A stretch of 64,000 bases of DNA from NCBI GenBank assembly GCA_028752905.1, contig JAQNBH010000011.1, positions 19,289,909 through 19,353,908 on the forward strand, in the 5' to 3' direction. This stretch comes from Cladorhizidae sp. MBARI D1340-BT2. Taxonomy: Eukaryota > Porifera > Demospongiae > Poecilosclerida > Cladorhizidae. Position numbers and translations under genes: made by a program. The notes beneath the pieces were generated by a model. That model saw only the letters and a list, made by a program, of their open reading frames with translations, ran no database searches and had not been told where the DNA came from. Of this stretch, positions 61,694 through 64,000 are shown piece by piece. Every line of letters begins with the position of its first letter. The first letter of the stretch is position 1.

Positions 61694-64000
61694 TATTTAA
61701 TTTGATTATGTGAAGAATCACCTCTCAACAAAACTGCTGTGTAACAGAAGTTTCACAGTACACTTGCAAAACCAGATAATATTCTCAAATGCACTTTCTG
61801 CCTTGCTGACAAATTGCTCTGCCCACTCCTGGAGTGTGGAAGGGATGCAAAACACGGTTTTAAAATAAAACTGGTTACTTTAGGTCCACGATAGTTGAGC
61901 CTTGGCATGCATATCTTAGTTTGCTTATACATCACCCAGTGTCGTCTCAAACATGTAAGCATCCACAAGCCAAAGAATTACCATGTTTGCCTCGGAATAG
62001 ACAGCAATATGAACTGCGATGCAGCAATGTACAAACACGAGATGTCTTTTCTACACCAAAAGATGGCAATCAAAGAGTAATCGTTGGTTTGAAGAAAGCC
62101 TCTACTGTAGTTAGTAGGCCATCATGATTGTCACTGTATTATAGTAATATTCGGCATTTCAGGTTCCTGACTTCATATTCCTTGTGAGCTATTCATGGCA
62201 TGGCATAAAATCTTACCTGTCACTTGAGCCTCGACAACCAATTTCCTCATTGAACAAAAGGTCATGCGAGATCGCAGGTAATGTTTCAGGAAGCTCAGGT
62301 CATCCTACATAGTTAACTGAAACCGTCAATATAACCTTAGGTAAAGGTTTGGAATTCTTTCTTTTAATTTTTGTAGGATGATACACCATAGCACGAGAAG
62401 GAGAGCTGTAAACTACTCAAGCGAGTAACTAAACGTATCCAAGTGAACGTTTATACTACGCCACTCATGCATACCAGCTGCTTAACGCAGCTCTACGTTT
62501 TCGAATGACACTTGGAAAAACAGTAAAGAACGCACACGCAATGCTTGCTTTCGAAACGTAGTACGTACGTTGTTTGAAAACGCAACGTAAAGTAAATCTT
62601 GGCCACTACTGTAGTTGCACAACATCACAAACAGGTGACATTGATAATAGCAGTGCTCGTGCTAGACTTTGTCTGCTATTCTTCTAGCTTCATCTTCTTC
62701 GTAGTCAGTTTCGTTGCTTCTCAAGGGATTGCCACTGTCTCACCTTTTCTTTGGTGTTTGACCTTTTCTGTGGAGTTTGGCCATCTCACTGGCAATGTTT
62801 GCTGCTTTCCCAGGCTTGAATGCTATTATCATGTGACCTCTGCCTTAACTAAAATGCTGCAAGTTTTGAACGATTTGATTATCGCTTCAGTTCCATGCTT
62901 TCCCCCCCACTCCTGACAAAACTTTTCTCTATAACTTTCTAGAGTATCTTGCTGGGGTAGGGGGAGGGAGGGGAGGGATGTTCATGGATTGTGTAGAGCA
63001 AGTACACAACGTGCCCTATTGCTCTTAGGTACCTATTTGCAGATTGGATGGTAGCCATGCATACTGTGAATATTAAACTCCTTGAAAACACTCTCTCTAA
63101 CGATATTGGGTCTTGTGCTCATGCACTGAACTTTATATACAATACAAAATAGAGTGTGGCAGCAAAACTCGTAGTTCTTGGAAGGAGAAATGCCAGGATG
63201 ATGTGTTTTAGGAACTTTTTTGGAGCTCAATAGATTCTGCACACTTCACCTTTTTTTAATATCAAAAGAGAGCACCCAGAGAGATCTATCATATAGCAAG
63301 TTCATACAGGGAAGTATTCAGAATCCATGGAGCTCAAAAAATCTTAACAAGTTATGAAACCACATATTCTAGCACTAGTGCATGACATTGTAAGAGAGTT
63401 CATTGATAGTACAGCACACACCACACACACACACACACACACATCACTTACTACATAAATGAAATATGCACTGATGAGCATAATGATGAGCATAATGATC
63501 AGCACCAAGATGATAAGAGCTATCCCCGGGCCCAAATTCAGTCCAGTAACAGTGACTTCTACAAAGATAAATTTATCAACAAGACCTGACAAAACCACTA
63601 GAGAGAGACTTCATTAAAAGAAGCTTCTTTAGCAATCACTTATGTATTATTAATACATGAGCAGGAGTATCCGGTTGTTGCCCATACACACCAAAAAAAT
63701 TATGCAAGTATTGTCACAGTAGATTTCATAATGCAAAATCCAGTCAGGTATATCTTGCATACAATATGGCAGAAATGCATCTAAACAATATAGAAGAGCA
63801 ATTTCCTCCATTCCCCAGACCACCTATAAAGGTACCTGATATCTGTTGTATCTAGAGTTGTTGAGGGTCACTTCTGTAGCTAACTCCCAACATGGTAACA
63901 AAGCTGCCACCAGAATAATATCTATGCTGTACAACCACTCCTTAGCTTAATTCAGAGAAATTTAGAATGTTATAAAGCCAATAGAATAATTGAGCAATTC
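61694..64000. other. Flank, second copy of 23014-25319
   Basis: No gene supported. It contains the G-rich stretch near 62957, the foldback pair near 63222-63337 and the CA microsatellite near 63415-63442. The window ends inside the region that corresponds to the possible Gypsy LTR. Confidence 0.6.

Larger units (their letters stand above)
56848..64000. repeat. Large duplication, copy 2 (partner 18183-25319)
   Basis: Continues to the window edge, where the last bases (ataattgagcaattc) still match 25305-25319. Compared with copy 1 it has 19 extra bases at about 59900-59918, 2-4 bp differences inside the satellite, one extra G near 62970, a longer CA run near 63430, and scattered substitutions. 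Confidence 0.96.

Overview
This is repeat-dominated nuclear DNA from a eukaryote, most likely an invertebrate animal. The evidence is AG/GT splice signals with agreeing intron phases, decayed Ty3/Gypsy, LINE, hAT, Merlin and piggyBac-like elements, long satellites, and no bacterial gene layout. A sponge or cnidarian fits the style of repeats, but nothing here proves the taxon. Almost every long open frame is a by-product of tandem repetition or a relic of a transposable element.

Layout. 1-20032: a 24-bp satellite arranged in nested higher-order repeats (HORs) of about 1280, 2135 and 1813 bp; it runs off the left edge. 20033-25990: non-satellite flank with a Gypsy pol C-terminal relic, a 137-bp palindromic MITE, a 27-bp minisatellite, and a minus-strand Gypsy RNase H relic next to a possible polypurine tract and LTR. 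25991-28223: a dispersed repeat that runs into a 2.1-kb (TAA)n array. 28224-33095: a second AT-rich satellite of about 30 degenerate units, split by a 632-bp TTAA-flanked piggyBac-type element. 33100-39265: mostly non-coding, with the last three exons of a probable single-pass membrane protein on the + strand (34516-34597, 38377-38417, 38997-39265). 39266-43949: TTGGC-rich low-complexity DNA, the second copy of a ~490-bp repeat, a 918-bp hAT relic with TIRs and an 8-bp target duplication, and a 34-bp minisatellite. 43950-49368: a zinc-knuckle protein relic and a Merlin transposase relic. 49369-53317: a degenerate minus-strand LINE with ORF1, endonuclease and RT, ending in (TAA)n. 53534-58693: a second block of the 24-bp satellite. 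58694-64000: a near-identical second copy of 20033-25319.

The largest structural fact is that 18183-25319 and 56848-64000 are the same sequence about 38.67 kb apart, differing by small indels and roughly two dozen substitutions seen by eye. Either a segmental duplication bounded by satellite has occurred, or two haplotypes were placed in tandem by the assembly. I found no bacterial-type operons, CRISPR arrays, rRNA genes or convincing tRNA genes. The one host gene I would defend is the three-exon membrane protein tail. The most distinctive feature is the satellite, whose 24-bp monomer keeps 8-residue periodic reading frames open on both strands.
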